A stretch of 64,000 bases of DNA from assembly GCF_029428675.1 (NCBI RefSeq), contig NZ_JAJNEL010000001.1:1674001-1738000 (forward strand), in the 5' to 3' direction. The notes beneath the pieces are model-generated. The model saw only the letters and a list, made by a program, of their open reading frames with translations. It did not search any database and was not told the origin of the DNA. Source of the DNA: Streptomyces sp. JH14. Lineage in GTDB: Bacteria > Actinomycetota > Actinomycetes > Streptomycetales > Streptomycetaceae. The translations under genes and the position numbers were made by a program. Below are positions 26,030-34,542 of the stretch, in pieces (within the stretch, counting starts at the first letter, position 1; every line of letters starts with the position of its first letter).

Positions 26030-26929
26030 ATGGTGCACTCCCGAATTGCTGTCACCGGATCCACCGGGCTCATCGGAGCGGCGCTGGTGCGCTCGCTGCG
26101 GGCCGACGGACACGAGGTCGTACGCCTGGTCCGGCGCCCGGCGCGTGTCGGGGACGAGGTCGAATGGGACCCGAAGCGGGGTTACGTCGACGTGGCGGGC
26201 CTGGTCGGCTGCGACGCCGTCGTCCATCTCGCCGGTGCCGGGGTCGGCGACCACCGGTGGACGGAGAAGTACAAGAAGGAGATCCGGGACAGCCGGGTGC
26301 TGGGGACGGCTGCGATCGCCGAGGCGGTGGTCTCTCTCGACGTGCCGCCGAAGGTTCTGCTGGCCGGGTCGGCGATCGGCTACTACGGCGACACCGGGGA
26401 CCGCTCGGTCGACGAGAGCGCGCCGCACGGCACGGGGTTCCTGCCGTCCGTCTGCGTGGAGTGGGAGGCGGCCGCGGCCCCGGCGCAGGAGGCGGGCGTA
26501 CGGACGGTGTTCGCGCGCACCGGGCTGGTGGTCGCCGGGTCGGGCGGTGCCTGGGGGCGGCTGTTCCCGTTGTTCCGGGCGGGGCTCGGCGGTCGGCTCG
26601 GCAACGGGCACCAGTACTGGAGCTTCATCGCGCTGCACGACCACATCGCCGCCATGCGGCACATCCTCGACACGCAGTCGATGTCGGGACCGGTGAATCT
26701 GACGGGGCCCGACCCCGTGACCAATGGTGAGGTGACGGCCGCGATGGGGCGGGTGCTGCGCCGCCCGACGCTGTTCACGGTCCCGTCGCCCGCGCTCCGG
26801 ATCGCCCTGGGGGACTTCGCGGAGGATGTGCTGGGCAGTCAGCGGGTGCTGCCCAAGCGGCTGCTGGAGTCGGGGTTCACGTTCGCCTTCCCCGGGATCG
26901 ACGCCGCCATTCGCGCGGCGCTGCGCTGA
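26030..26929 (+). CDS. TIGR01777-type NAD(P)-dependent epimerase/oxidoreductase
   Basis: A 299-residue short-chain dehydrogenase-like protein. The Rossmann start RIAVTGSTGLIGAALVRSL (5-23) binds the cofactor. VVHLAGAGVGDHRWTEKYKK, SAIGYYGDTGDRSVDE and FLPSVCVEWEAA, with RTGLVV, are the TIGR01777 pattern (YfcH-like). The C-terminal DUF1731 segment VLRRPTLFTVPSPALRIALGD and SQRVLPKRLLESGFTF is present. Substrate is unknown. The sequence CAGGAT lies 6 nt before the ATG, so it may be leaderless. Confidence 0.9.
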   Translation: MVHSRIAVTGSTGLIGAALVRSLRADGHEVVRLVRRPARVGDEVEWDPKRGYVDVAGLVGCDAVVHLAGAGVGDHRWTEKYKKEIRDSRVLGTAAIAEAVVSLDVPPKVLLAGSAIGYYGDTGDRSVDESAPHGTGFLPSVCVEWEAAAAPAQEAGVRTVFARTGLVVAGSGGAWGRLFPLFRAGLGGRLGNGHQYWSFIALHDHIAAMRHILDTQSMSGPVNLTGPDPVTNGEVTAAMGRVLRRPTLFTVPSPALRIALGDFAEDVLGSQRVLPKRLLESGFTFAFPGIDAAIRAALR

Positions 26930-27099
26930 ATCCATCCGGGCGAATCACACGGATGTGCGACCCCGTGCACCGGTGCCCCGGGCCGCGCGCGTCTGCGCCC
27001 GCACCGTACCGCTCCTAGCCTCATGGCGAACTCGGGCATTCCGGGGGCCTGTTGGGGGCAAGAGCCTCCCAGCAGTCGCGCCGACTCGGGGAGGGGCAC

Positions 27100-28425
27100 G
27101 TGCTCAGCACGGCACACCACGCGGACGTCGTCATCATCGGGGCCGGGATCGCCGGCCTGTCAGCCGCCCATCAACTCATCAGTGCGGGGGTGAGCGTCAG
27201 TGTCCTGGAGGCCGGCCCACGGGTCGGCGGCCGGATGACCACTGCGGACGTGGACGGGTTCCGGCTCGACCACATCGGCCCGCTTCTCAGTACCTCGTAT
27301 CCGGAACTGGGTACGACGCCCGGTCTCGAAGGGCTCGTGCTGCGGAACTTCGCTCCGGGGGTGCTCGTCCACAGCGAGGGCCGCCAGTACCGGACGGGCG
27401 ATGTCCGGCGCGGACGGAACACACGGCGCGCGCGGGGCGCACTCAAGGCGGCGCGCGCCCTTGCGAGCGCCCCCCGTCCGCCGATGGGCGGGCCGATCGA
27501 CCAGGCCCGGCTCGGGGCGGCCCTGGCACGGCTCGCCGCCACCCCGGCCGCCCGCATCCTGGCCCGGCCGGAACGGACCGCGCACGCCTCGCTGTCCACC
27601 CGCGGTCTGCCGTCCCGCACCGTCCACGGCTTTCTGCGCCCGCTGCTCACCTCGCTGCTGAGCGACCCCGCACTCACCACATCGAGCCGGTGCGCGGATC
27701 TCGCCCTGCGCAGCTATGCGCGCGGCCGGCTGTGCGTACCGTCCGGCGGTTCGGCCACGCTGCCCGAACTGCTGGCGGCGGCCCTGCCGCCCGGCACCGT
27801 ACGGACCGGGGTGCATGTCACCGGCGCCGACATCACGTCGGTCCGCACCAAGGAGCACGGCGAACTGGGCTGCCGTTCCCTGCTGCTGGCCACCGGTGCG
27901 GGCGCCGCCGCCGAGCTGCTGCCCGGCCTGCGGGTGCCGTCCTTCCACCCGGTGACGGTCCTGCACCACACCGCCCCCGCTCCCCCGCCGGCCGGCGCCT
28001 CCCTGCTGCTGGACGCCGACCGGTCGGGCCCGGTCGCCCACACCTGCGTGATGAGCGAGGTCGACCCGTCCCGCGCGCCGGACGGGCGCACGCTGATCAC
28101 ATCGACCGTGCTCGGCACCCCGCCGCAGGACCTCGACCGGTCGGTCCGCACCCACCTCGCCACGCTCTACGGCACGCCCACGGACGACTGGGAGCTCCTG
28201 GACGCCCACCACGATCCGGAGGCGGTCCCCGCCATGCCGCCCCCGCACGATCTGCGCCGCCCGGTGCGGCTGCTCGCCGGGCTGTACGTGTGCGGCGACC
28301 ACCGGGACACGAGCACGGTGCAGGGCGCCCTGTTCTCGGGCCGCCGCGCCGCGCACGCCGTTCTGAACGACCTGGGCATCCGGCGCGCGACCGATGCGGT
28401 GGCCGGGTTGCGCGAGGCGGCCTGA
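27100..28425 (+). CDS. FAD-dependent oxidoreductase (amine-oxidase/phytoene-desaturase fold)
   Basis: A 441-residue flavoprotein. The dinucleotide-binding motif ADVVIIGAGIAGLSAAHQL (8-26) ends in an acidic residue (VLEAGPRVGGRM), and the C-terminal flavin motif LYVCGDHRDTSTVQGALFSG is intact. Such proteins desaturate or oxidise amines, carotenoids or isoprenoids, but no cluster partner is present to define the substrate. GTG 27100 has a strong GGGGAGGGG upstream. It converges on the NsdA-like regulator, separated by a 25-bp hairpin. Confidence 0.88.
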   Translation: MLSTAHHADVVIIGAGIAGLSAAHQLISAGVSVSVLEAGPRVGGRMTTADVDGFRLDHIGPLLSTSYPELGTTPGLEGLVLRNFAPGVLVHSEGRQYRTGDVRRGRNTRRARGALKAARALASAPRPPMGGPIDQARLGAALARLAATPAARILARPERTAHASLSTRGLPSRTVHGFLRPLLTSLLSDPALTTSSRCADLALRSYARGRLCVPSGGSATLPELLAAALPPGTVRTGVHVTGADITSVRTKEHGELGCRSLLLATGAGAAAELLPGLRVPSFHPVTVLHHTAPAPPPAGASLLLDADRSGPVAHTCVMSEVDPSRAPDGRTLITSTVLGTPPQDLDRSVRTHLATLYGTPTDDWELLDAHHDPEAVPAMPPPHDLRRPVRLLAGLYVCGDHRDTSTVQGALFSGRRAAHAVLNDLGIRRATDAVAGLREAA

Positions 28426-28432
28426 GAACGCA

Positions 28433-28486
28433 CGGTACGGGCTGGTGCGGGAGCGGCTTGCGCCGCTCCCGCACCAGCCCGTACCG
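28433..28486. terminator. Bidirectional terminator, 25-bp perfect stem
   Basis: Arms 28433-28457 and 28462-28486 are perfectly complementary with a 4-nt TTGC loop, between convergent genes. There is no T-tract. Confidence 0.85.
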
Positions 28487-28514
28487 GCGGCGCTGCCCGG
28501 TCACCCCGAAGCGG

Positions 28515-30215
28515 TCACCCGAGGGCCGCGACCCGCTCGCGGTACCCACGTACCGCAGCCGCGTCCTTGTACGGCTCGAGCCGGCGCTCGAACTCCCTCA
28601 CGTACTCCGTCGCCCTCACCGACCGCATCTCGGCCGCCTGGTGGGCCGCCTCCGCGCCGAGCAGACACGCCTGGTCGAGCTCACCGAGCCCGAGCCGGGC
28701 GGACGCCAGCACCACCCGGCAGAACAGCCTGCTCCGGGCGTACACGGGGGCGCGCAGCTGGAGCGAGCGCTCCGCGTGCTGCGCGGCGGCCCGGTACTGC
28801 TGCAGATCGCGGTGGCAGTGCCCGAACTCGTCGGCGAGCTGCGCCTCGTCGAAGTAGCGCGCCCACGAGGGCACGTCGTCGCCGGGCCGGGCGGTCTCCA
28901 GCGCGTGCTCGGCCCGCGCCAGCGAGGCCGCGCACGTCCTGGCCTCTCCGAGCACCCCGTGCCCGCGCGCCTCGACGGCGTGCAGCAGGGCCATGACGAC
29001 GGGCGGCGCCGAGGAGCCGATGCCCTGCTGGGCTACGCGCGCCAGCTGCACGGCCTCTCTGCCGTGGCCGAGATACACCGCCTGCCGGCTCATGGTGATC
29101 AGGACATAACTGCCGTACGCCCGGTCCCCCGCGGCCTGTGCGAGCCGCAGCGCCTGGACGAAGTAGCGCTGGGCGAGGCCGTGCGCCGCGATGTCGTACG
29201 AGGTCCAGCCCGCCAGCCGGGTCAGATCGGCGGCCGCCGAGAAGAGCTGCCGCCCGATGGCCTCCCCATAGGTCCCGCGGAGCATCGGCTCGGCCTCGTG
29301 CTCCAGATAGCGGACGAGTGCCTGACGGGCGTGGCCGCCACCGTAGGTGTGGTCGAGGGTGCGGAAGAGTTCACCGACGGAGCGCAGGGCGGCGACATCG
29401 CCGCTGCCGACCTTCTGGCCGGAGCCGCGGTCCGCCTGGCGCTGCCGGGGGACGCTCGGGGCGCCGGGCGCCGGCGGCACGAGGTGGACCAGGGGCGGGG
29501 GGTACGGCCCGGGCGAGGAGAGCGGCCCGGCGGGCCTGACCGGTGCGGGCCCGCGGGTCCCGGGCCTGCCGCCGGACGTCACGGCCCCGTTCTGCCCGTT
29601 CGCCCCGTGCCATCCGTGCGCACCCTTGGCGCCGCGGGCTCCGTTGAGCCCGGCCGGCCCGCGGGGCCCGCCGACCACGGGCGCCCCCTGCGTCCCGCGG
29701 GCGCCCGCGCCCCCACCGTGCTCACCGGCTCCACCGCCGGGCGCAGCCGCCTCGCCGTTTCCCCGGGCCACCCACTCGTCGGCCCGTCCGATCAGCCAGT
29801 CCCGGCTGGGCACCACGAGCCCCGCCGGGGTGAAGGCGATCTTCCGCAGCTCCGCCTGGCTGCCCGAGTCCTTCCGCCACAGCCCGCTGACGATGTCCAC
29901 CGCCTCGCCGGGCGTCGCGGCGAACTCCAGACCGGCGTAGACGGGCGCGCAGGCGTCGAGGCCCAGATCCTGCGCAGAGAGCCTGCGGCCGAGCCGCCGG
30001 GTGAAGACCTCGGCGATCAGGGCGGGGGTGGTCCCGCGCGGCTGCTGGCCCCTCAGCCAGCGGGTCACGGAGGTTTTGTCGTACCGCAGATCGAGGCCGT
30101 GCTCCAGGCCGAGCTGGTCGACCCGCCGTGCGAGACCGGCGTTCGAGAATCCCGCTTCGGTGATGAGCGAGGCGAGCTGGCGGTTGGGGGTGCGCTGCGG
30201 AGGTCGTTCCGACAT
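28515..30215 (-). CDS. NsdA-like regulator: HTH plus TPR protein with a collagen-like insert
   Basis: 566 residues. The N-terminus (about 10-80) is a helix-turn-helix of the actinobacterial NsdA/NsdB type: LASLITEAGFSNAGLARRV, YDKTSVTRWLRGQQPRG and RRLGRRLSAQDLGL. The C-terminal half (about 275-566) is TPR-like helical repeat (RYLEHEAEPMLRGTYGE, AQRYFVQALRLAQAAGDRAYGSYV, MSRQAVYLGHGREAVQLAR). Known family members repress antibiotic production and sporulation in Streptomyces. Between them (about 152-270) is a low-complexity G/A/P-rich region with an uninterrupted run of nine Gly-X-Y triplets at 183-209. Start ATG is at 30215; a TAAATT box lies upstream. Confidence 0.8.
   Translation of the reverse strand: MSERPPQRTPNRQLASLITEAGFSNAGLARRVDQLGLEHGLDLRYDKTSVTRWLRGQQPRGTTPALIAEVFTRRLGRRLSAQDLGLDACAPVYAGLEFAATPGEAVDIVSGLWRKDSGSQAELRKIAFTPAGLVVPSRDWLIGRADEWVARGNGEAAAPGGGAGEHGGGAGARGTQGAPVVGGPRGPAGLNGARGAKGAHGWHGANGQNGAVTSGGRPGTRGPAPVRPAGPLSSPGPYPPPLVHLVPPAPGAPSVPRQRQADRGSGQKVGSGDVAALRSVGELFRTLDHTYGGGHARQALVRYLEHEAEPMLRGTYGEAIGRQLFSAAADLTRLAGWTSYDIAAHGLAQRYFVQALRLAQAAGDRAYGSYVLITMSRQAVYLGHGREAVQLARVAQQGIGSSAPPVVMALLHAVEARGHGVLGEARTCAASLARAEHALETARPGDDVPSWARYFDEAQLADEFGHCHRDLQQYRAAAQHAERSLQLRAPVYARSRLFCRVVLASARLGLGELDQACLLGAEAAHQAAEMRSVRATEYVREFERRLEPYKDAAAVRGYRERVAALG
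29586..29705 (-). repeat. Collagen-like Gly-X-Y coding repeat
   Basis: Encodes residues 171-210 of the NsdA-like protein: triplets GAR GTQ GAP, a two-residue break, then GPR GPA GLN GAR GAK GAH GWH GAN GQN. Confidence 0.8.
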
Positions 30216-30272
30216 CAGCTGTACGGTCTCCTGCCTTCGGGGCCGCGCGGGCGGCCCTTATGGAACGGCGCG

Positions 30273-30278
30273 AATTTA
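30273..30278 (-). promoter_or_regulatory. Candidate -10 box for the NsdA-like gene
   Basis: TAAATT on the minus strand, 57 bp before the ATG; no clear -35. Confidence 0.35.
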
Positions 30279-30391
30279 GCGGCACCTACGGCGGTCGCAG
30301 CCTCGTTGGCTTCACATTCATCCGATCGTGTGAGGATTGAGGGCGGCGCTGACGGGAACAACCTGCCGGCCCTTCGCTTCCGGGGCGGTCG

Positions 30392-30397
30392 TACAGT
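30392..30397 (+). promoter_or_regulatory. Candidate -10 box for lipB
   Basis: TACAGT on the plus strand, 86 bp before the lipB GTG; no convincing -35. Confidence 0.35.
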
Positions 30398-30483
30398 GGC
30401 ACGGGGCGCGAATCACTGCATGGTGACCAGGCGTCGGGGACACCCCCCGGCTTCCCGGCACCGTAAGTAGGAAGGCATCTGTC

Positions 30484-31281
30484 GTGAGTGAGCTTCGGTT
30501 CGTCCGGCTGGGATTCGGCGAGGAAGCCGTCGACTACCAGGAAGCCTGGCAGAAGCAGCGCGAGGTGCACGCGGCCCGGTTCGAGGACACGGTTCCCGAC
30601 ACCTGCCTGCTGCTGGAGCACCCGCCGGTGTACACGGCCGGACGCCGCACGATCGACAGCGAGCGCCCGCTGGACGGCACTCCGGTCATCGATGTGGACC
30701 GCGGCGGCAAGATCACCTGGCACGGTCCCGGGCAGCTCGTCGGCTACCCGATCCAGAAGCTGCCGCGACCGGTGGACGTCGTGGCACATGTCCGCCGCCT
30801 GGAGGACGCGCTGATCCGCACCGCTGCCGAGTTCGGCCTGGAGACCAGCCGGGTCGAGGGCCGCAGCGGGGTCTGGGTCCTGGGCGACCCGATCGAGGAG
30901 CGTCCGGCCATCGGCGGCCTGTCGCTCGACTTCGACCCGCGGCTGCACGACGAGGAGTTCGACCCGCGGCTGAACGGCCCCGAGTACGCCCCGTCCAACG
31001 CCGGCCAGCGCCGCGAGGACCGCAAGCTGGCGGCGATCGGCATCCGGGTCGCCAAGGGCGTGACCATGCACGGCTTCGCCCTGAATGTGAACCCGGACAA
31101 CACCTGGTTCGACCGGATCGTGCCGTGCGGCATCCGCGACGCCGGTGTGACGTCCCTCTCGTACGAGCTGGGGCGCGAGATCACCATCGCCGAAGTGCTC
31201 CCGGTCGCCGAGAAGCACCTCCGGGACGTCCTGGAGAACGCGCGGCTCGCCCCTCGCGAGATCGACCGCGCCTCGGCCTGA
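30484..31281 (+). CDS. lipB: Lipoyl(octanoyl) transferase
   Basis: A 265-residue cytoplasmic enzyme that moves octanoate from acyl carrier protein to the lipoyl domains of E2 and related subunits. [14 protein letters not shown] (77-90), the catalytic K181 ([11 protein letters not shown]) and C215 ([16 protein letters not shown]) and [13 protein letters not shown] are conserved. Residues about 136-180 form an insertion rich in D, P and R compared with the shorter E. coli enzyme. GTG 30484 follows AGGAAGG. It is followed by lipA, which adds the sulfurs. Confidence 0.95.
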   Translation: MSELRFVRLGFGEEAVDYQEAWQKQREVHAARFEDTVPDTCLLLEHPPVYTAGRRTIDSERPLDGTPVIDVDRGGKITWHGPGQLVGYPIQKLPRPVDVVAHVRRLEDALIRTAAEFGLETSRVEGRSGVWVLGDPIEERPAIGGLSLDFDPRLHDEEFDPRLNGPEYAPSNAGQRREDRKLAAIGIRVAKGVTMHGFALNVNPDNTWFDRIVPCGIRDAGVTSLSYELGREITIAEVLPVAEKHLRDVLENARLAPREIDRASA

Positions 31282-31325
31282 CCCGGCCCGCCTCCGGCTC
31301 CTTCGGCAGGTGAGGAGCGGGGGCC

Positions 31326-31342
31326 CGGGGGCTGAGCCCCCG
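31326..31342 (+). terminator. Small GC hairpin after lipB
   Basis: CGGGGGC-TGA-GCCCCCG, 7-bp stem with a 3-nt loop, no T-tract. Weak as a terminator. Confidence 0.4.
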
Positions 31343-31484
31343 ACCGTTGCCCACGGACCCGGCCGTCCCGGGAATGGCCCGGTCCGCTCCCTGGTTGCCC
31401 AGGGGTGAGGGCCACACCCCGGCCGTACAAATAGCGGGCGTACCCTGGTGTTCGCCGAAGAATCGAAGTCGTAGGGAGCCGGAC

Positions 31485-32450
31485 GTGTCCGCTGTCGCAC
31501 CCGACGGGCGCAAGATGTTGCGCCTGGAGGTCCGGAACAGCCAGACCCCCATCGAGCGCAAGCCCGAGTGGATCAAAACCCGGGCGAAGATGGGCCCCGA
31601 GTACAACCAGCTGCAGAAGCTCGTGAAGAGCGAGGGTCTGCACACGGTGTGCCAGGAGGCCGGCTGCCCCAACATCTTCGAATGCTGGGAGGACCGGGAG
31701 GCCACCTTCCTCATCGGTGGCGACCAGTGCACCCGCCGCTGTGACTTCTGTCAGATCGACACGGGCAAGCCGCAGGCGCTGGACCGGGACGAACCCCGCC
31801 GCGTCGGCGAGTCCGTCGTCTCGATGGACCTGAACTACGCCACCATCACCGGCGTCGCCCGCGACGACCTCGAGGACGGCGGCGCCTGGCTGTACGCGGA
31901 GACCGTGCGCCAGATCCACGCGCTGACGGCGGGACGCGAGGCCGGCGCCACCAAGGTGGAGCTGCTGATCCCCGACTTCAACGCGGAGCCCGCACAGCTC
32001 GCCGAGGTCTTCTCCTCGCGCCCCGAGGTGCTGGCGCACAACGTCGAGACGGTGCCCCGGATCTTCAAGCGGATCCGCCCCGGCTTCCGTTACGAGCGCT
32101 CCCTCGAGGTCATCACGCGGGCCCGCGAGGCCGGTCTGGTGACCAAGTCCAACCTCATCCTCGGCATGGGCGAGACCCGCGAGGAGGTGAGCGAGGCGCT
32201 CCAGGACCTGTACGACGCGGGGTGCGAGCTCATCACGATCACCCAGTACCTGCGGCCTTCCGTGCGCCACCACCCGGTCGAGCGCTGGGTGAAGCCGCAC
32301 GAGTTCGTGGAGCTCAAGGAGGAGGCCGACGAGATCGGCTACTCCGGTGTGATGTCCGGACCGCTGGTCCGTTCCTCGTACCGCGCCGGACGCCTCTTCC
32401 AGCAGGCGATCGAGCGTCGCGGCGCCGCCGCCCCGACGCCCGCGGTGTGA
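31485..32450 (+). CDS. lipA: Lipoyl synthase (radical SAM)
   Basis: A 321-residue radical SAM enzyme that inserts two sulfurs into protein-bound octanoyl groups. The auxiliary cluster cysteines C56, C61, C67 ([13 protein letters not shown]) and the radical-SAM CxxxCxxC at C82, C86, C89 (CTRRCDFC) are intact, as is the C-terminal [12 protein letters not shown] with the serine that ligates the auxiliary cluster. GTG 31485 has GGGAG 6 nt upstream. A TACCCT box at 31441-31446 could drive its own transcript. It supplies the cofactor for the E2 encoded at 18150. Confidence 0.97.
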   Translation: MSAVAPDGRKMLRLEVRNSQTPIERKPEWIKTRAKMGPEYNQLQKLVKSEGLHTVCQEAGCPNIFECWEDREATFLIGGDQCTRRCDFCQIDTGKPQALDRDEPRRVGESVVSMDLNYATITGVARDDLEDGGAWLYAETVRQIHALTAGREAGATKVELLIPDFNAEPAQLAEVFSSRPEVLAHNVETVPRIFKRIRPGFRYERSLEVITRAREAGLVTKSNLILGMGETREEVSEALQDLYDAGCELITITQYLRPSVRHHPVERWVKPHEFVELKEEADEIGYSGVMSGPLVRSSYRAGRLFQQAIERRGAAAPTPAV

Positions 32451-32508
32451 TCCTGACCGTGTGAAACCGAGCACAAGAAGCTACCGAGCGGTAGTGGCTG
32501 AATCGACG

Positions 32509-32550
32509 CGGCCCATACGCTCCCCGCAGGTCGGGGACGCGTATGGGCCG
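32509..32550 (+). terminator. Terminator after lipA
   Basis: Outer stem 32509-32520 with 32539-32550 (12 bp perfect), then an inner TCCCC/GGGGA stem with one bulged C, loop GCAGGTC, followed by TCT. Confidence 0.85.
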
Positions 32551-32591
32551 TCTCAACGTGCGCGACGCCCGTATCAAGGTTTCATTGGTGT

Positions 32592-32620
32592 TTGACCGAC
32601 CGGTCATGCGCTGGTAACAC
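32592..32620 (+). promoter_or_regulatory. Promoter of the 66-aa gene with an overlapping inverted repeat
   Basis: -35 TTGACC (32592-32597) and -10 TAACAC (32615-32620) with 17-bp spacing, in a 303-bp gap (32451-32753). TGACC-GACC-GGTCA (32593-32606) overlaps the -35 and resembles TetR-family operators. Confidence 0.5.
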
Positions 32621-32753
32621 CGAGCAGTGACCCTGGATTCACGCAGCGCAGTGGTTCGCATACCTGCCGCCGTCGCTGCTCCCCGTGTCCAGCCGCGCAA
32701 TTCGTTTCCGCAACAGATCCACTTCGCGCATCCGTTCCGAGGGGACTTCCACG

Positions 32754-32954
32754 ATGCAGGCCGTGCCCGTACGCGCCAACGCCATTCCGTCAGTCACCAA
32801 TGCTCTTCGCGCCGTCGAGTCGCTGCTGCTGAGCAGTGGCCAGCGCACCGCCCGCCGTAACGCCTGGACGGCGGTCCTGGAGGACCGCCGCCGGGCCAAG
32901 GACCGGGTGGAGACCGCCTACGTACTGGAGGCCGTGGCCGACCACCGGTCGTAG
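32754..32954 (+). CDS. Small conserved hypothetical protein, 66 aa
   Basis: Starts MQAVPVRANAIPSVTNALRAVESLL and continues as a basic helical chain (RTARRNAWTAVLEDRRRAKDRVE). A GAGGGG Shine-Dalgarno sits 9 nt before the ATG. It is soluble, lacks known motifs and lies between lipA and a DUF4191 membrane protein, a position I recall as conserved in Streptomyces. No function can be assigned. Confidence 0.75.
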   Translation: MQAVPVRANAIPSVTNALRAVESLLLSSGQRTARRNAWTAVLEDRRRAKDRVETAYVLEAVADHRS

Positions 32955-32960
32955 GCCACG

Positions 32961-32966
32961 TAAACT
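32961..32966 (+). promoter_or_regulatory. -10 box giving a probable leaderless transcript
   Basis: TAAACT ends 7 nt before the ATG at 32974; there is no Shine-Dalgarno, and the gap to the preceding stop is only 19 bp. Confidence 0.55.
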
Positions 32967-32973
32967 TCAGTAC

Positions 32974-33684
32974 ATGGCGAGGCAGGCAAACACTGACGGC
33001 GCGGACAGCGCCGAGAACGCGGGGCGGCTCAAGCAGATCGCCCTGACCTACAAGATGACCCGGCGGACCGACCCGAAGATCGGTCTTGTCGTCGCGGGTG
33101 TGGGAATCGTCACCTTCGGTGTCCTCCTCGCCATCGGCTTCTTGATCAAGCACCCGATCTACCTGGGCATCCTGGGCTTCGTGCTGGCCCTCCTCGCGAT
33201 GGCGATCGTCTTCGGGCGACGTGCCGAGCGGGCGGCCTTCGGGCAGATGGAGGGACAGCCCGGCGCTGCGGCGGCGGTGCTGGACCGGGTGGGCCGTGGC
33301 TGGACCACGACGCCCGCGGTCGCGATGAACCGCAACCAGGACGTCGTCCACCGCGCCGTCGGCAAGGCCGGCATCGTGCTGGTCGGCGAGGGCAACCCGA
33401 ACCGGGTGAAGACCCTGCTGGCGGCCGAGAAGAAGCGGATGGCCCGCATCGTCGTGGACGTACCGGTGCACGACATCATCGTCGGCAACGACGAGAGCCA
33501 GGGCCAGGTGCCGCTGAAGAAGGTCCGCACCAAGATGCTGAAGCTGCCGCGGGTCCTTGCCGGCCCGCAGGTGACGGCGGCCAACGACCGGCTCCGGGCC
33601 ATGGGCGACCTGATGAGCAACATGCCGCTGCCGAAGGGCCCGATGCCGAAGGGCATGCGGATGCCGCGCGGCAAGATGCGCTGA
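32974..33684 (+). CDS. DUF4191 family membrane protein
   Basis: 236 residues. A charged N-terminus (RLKQIALTYKMTRRTDPKIG) leads to two adjacent membrane helices (about 32-50 and 55-72; GLVVAGVGIVTFGVLLAIGF and YLGILGFVLALLAMAIVF), then a soluble basic domain (AAAVLDRVGRGWTTTPAVAMN, GKAGIVLVGEGNPNRVKTLL) and a tail MPKGMRMPRGKMR. Typical actinobacterial DUF4191; function unknown. It is convergent with an RDD gene across a very strong hairpin. Confidence 0.85.
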   Translation: MARQANTDGADSAENAGRLKQIALTYKMTRRTDPKIGLVVAGVGIVTFGVLLAIGFLIKHPIYLGILGFVLALLAMAIVFGRRAERAAFGQMEGQPGAAAAVLDRVGRGWTTTPAVAMNRNQDVVHRAVGKAGIVLVGEGNPNRVKTLLAAEKKRMARIVVDVPVHDIIVGNDESQGQVPLKKVRTKMLKLPRVLAGPQVTAANDRLRAMGDLMSNMPLPKGPMPKGMRMPRGKMR

Positions 33685-33710
33685 CACCCTTCACCGCACG
33701 GACGCAACCA

Positions 33711-33765
33711 GACGAAGAGGGCGGGTCCCCGAACCACTCAGGTTCGGGGACCCGCCCTCTTCGTC
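33711..33765. terminator. Bidirectional terminator, 25-bp perfect stem
   Basis: Arms 33711-33735 and 33741-33765 are perfectly complementary around the loop ACTCA; the right arm is followed by TTCTCGTTGTTCTC. Confidence 0.9.
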
Positions 33766-33797
33766 TTCTCGTTGTTCTCCGCTACGTCACACCCGGA

Positions 33798-34265
33798 TCA
33801 GATCCGCACCTGAACGGCGCGGGCCAGCCGGTCGTGCAGCCCGCGGCCGTCGCGGTCCCAGACCAGGGCCGGGACCGCCAGGCAGAGCAGCACGCTCCGG
33901 ACGACCACCCGCACGGTACCGAGCCGGCCGCCGCCCTCGGCGACCACCCGGATGCCCAGGATCCGCTTGCCCGGCGTGCAGCCGATGGTGCCGACGGTGA
34001 GCACACTCAGCACGAGGAAGACGCCGAGCGCCCAGTTCCCTGCCGCCTGCTGGTCACCGCGAGCGAACAGTCCGTATGCGATCAGCATGCAGAGGGCCCA
34101 GTCGATGAAGAGGGCGCCGAAGCGCCGGCCGAGCGGGGCGATGGAACCCGGGCCCTCCTCGGGCAGACCGAGCCGCTTGCCCCGGTACCCGAAGTCGATG
34201 CCCATGTCCTCGGCTGCCGCGCGCGGCCCGGAGAGCCACGATCCGATTGCTTGCCTGTTGTCCAC
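33798..34265 (-). CDS. RDD family membrane protein
   Basis: 155 residues. IAPLGRRFGALFIDWALCMLIAYGLF (about 43-68) carries the conserved R and D of the RDD domain within helix 1; helix 2 is about 77-95 (WALGVFLVLSVLTVGTIG) and TPGKRILGIRVV the conserved loop. A third short helix is RVVVRSVLLCLAVPALVW. RDD proteins are small membrane proteins, sometimes transport-related, with no defined activity. GTG 34265 has a -10 box 6 nt upstream and no Shine-Dalgarno. Divergent from glnA. Confidence 0.85.
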   Translation of the reverse strand: MDNRQAIGSWLSGPRAAAEDMGIDFGYRGKRLGLPEEGPGSIAPLGRRFGALFIDWALCMLIAYGLFARGDQQAAGNWALGVFLVLSVLTVGTIGCTPGKRILGIRVVAEGGGRLGTVRVVVRSVLLCLAVPALVWDRDGRGLHDRLARAVQVRI

Positions 34266-34271
34266 CCGACC

Positions 34272-34277
34272 ACGGTA
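34272..34277 (-). promoter_or_regulatory. -10 box giving a probable leaderless transcript
   Basis: On the minus strand TACCGT lies 6 nt before the GTG at 34265. Confidence 0.5.
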
Positions 34278-34407
34278 CTGCGCCCGCCCGTACGGCTTGC
34301 GGGGTGGGGCCCATGGCCACTACGCGTCACGGCCCCCGCCACGGCCCGGACCGGCACGCTCCCGTGACCTGGACGCGGTTCCCGGATGTCACCCGCACCC
34401 GGCCCGG

Positions 34408-34445
34408 TTAACTTCGGCGAAACAAATGGGTCATGCTTGAGAAAT
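34408..34445 (+). promoter_or_regulatory. GlnR-type box of the glnA promoter
   Basis: Four 5-mers spaced by 6 nt: TTAAC (34408), GAAAC (34419), GTCAT (34430), GAAAT (34441). This matches the GTnAC-n6-GAAAC-n6-GTnAC-n6-GAAAC pattern bound by the nitrogen regulator GlnR. A TATGGT -10 box follows at 34456-34461. Confidence 0.8.
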
Positions 34446-34542
34446 CCGGTCTGCCTATGGTCGGGTCCAGCGTGTGCCACCGCACTGGCCGCACCACGAG
34501 CTGCAACCCCGCCCTTCCCGGGTCGGGAGTAGGAGGAGTTGG

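Noticed and set aside
26826..30470. 1214-codon plus-strand open frame
   Set aside because: Runs through several genes on both strands with P/A/R/G-rich translation and no domain; an effect of GC-rich third positions.
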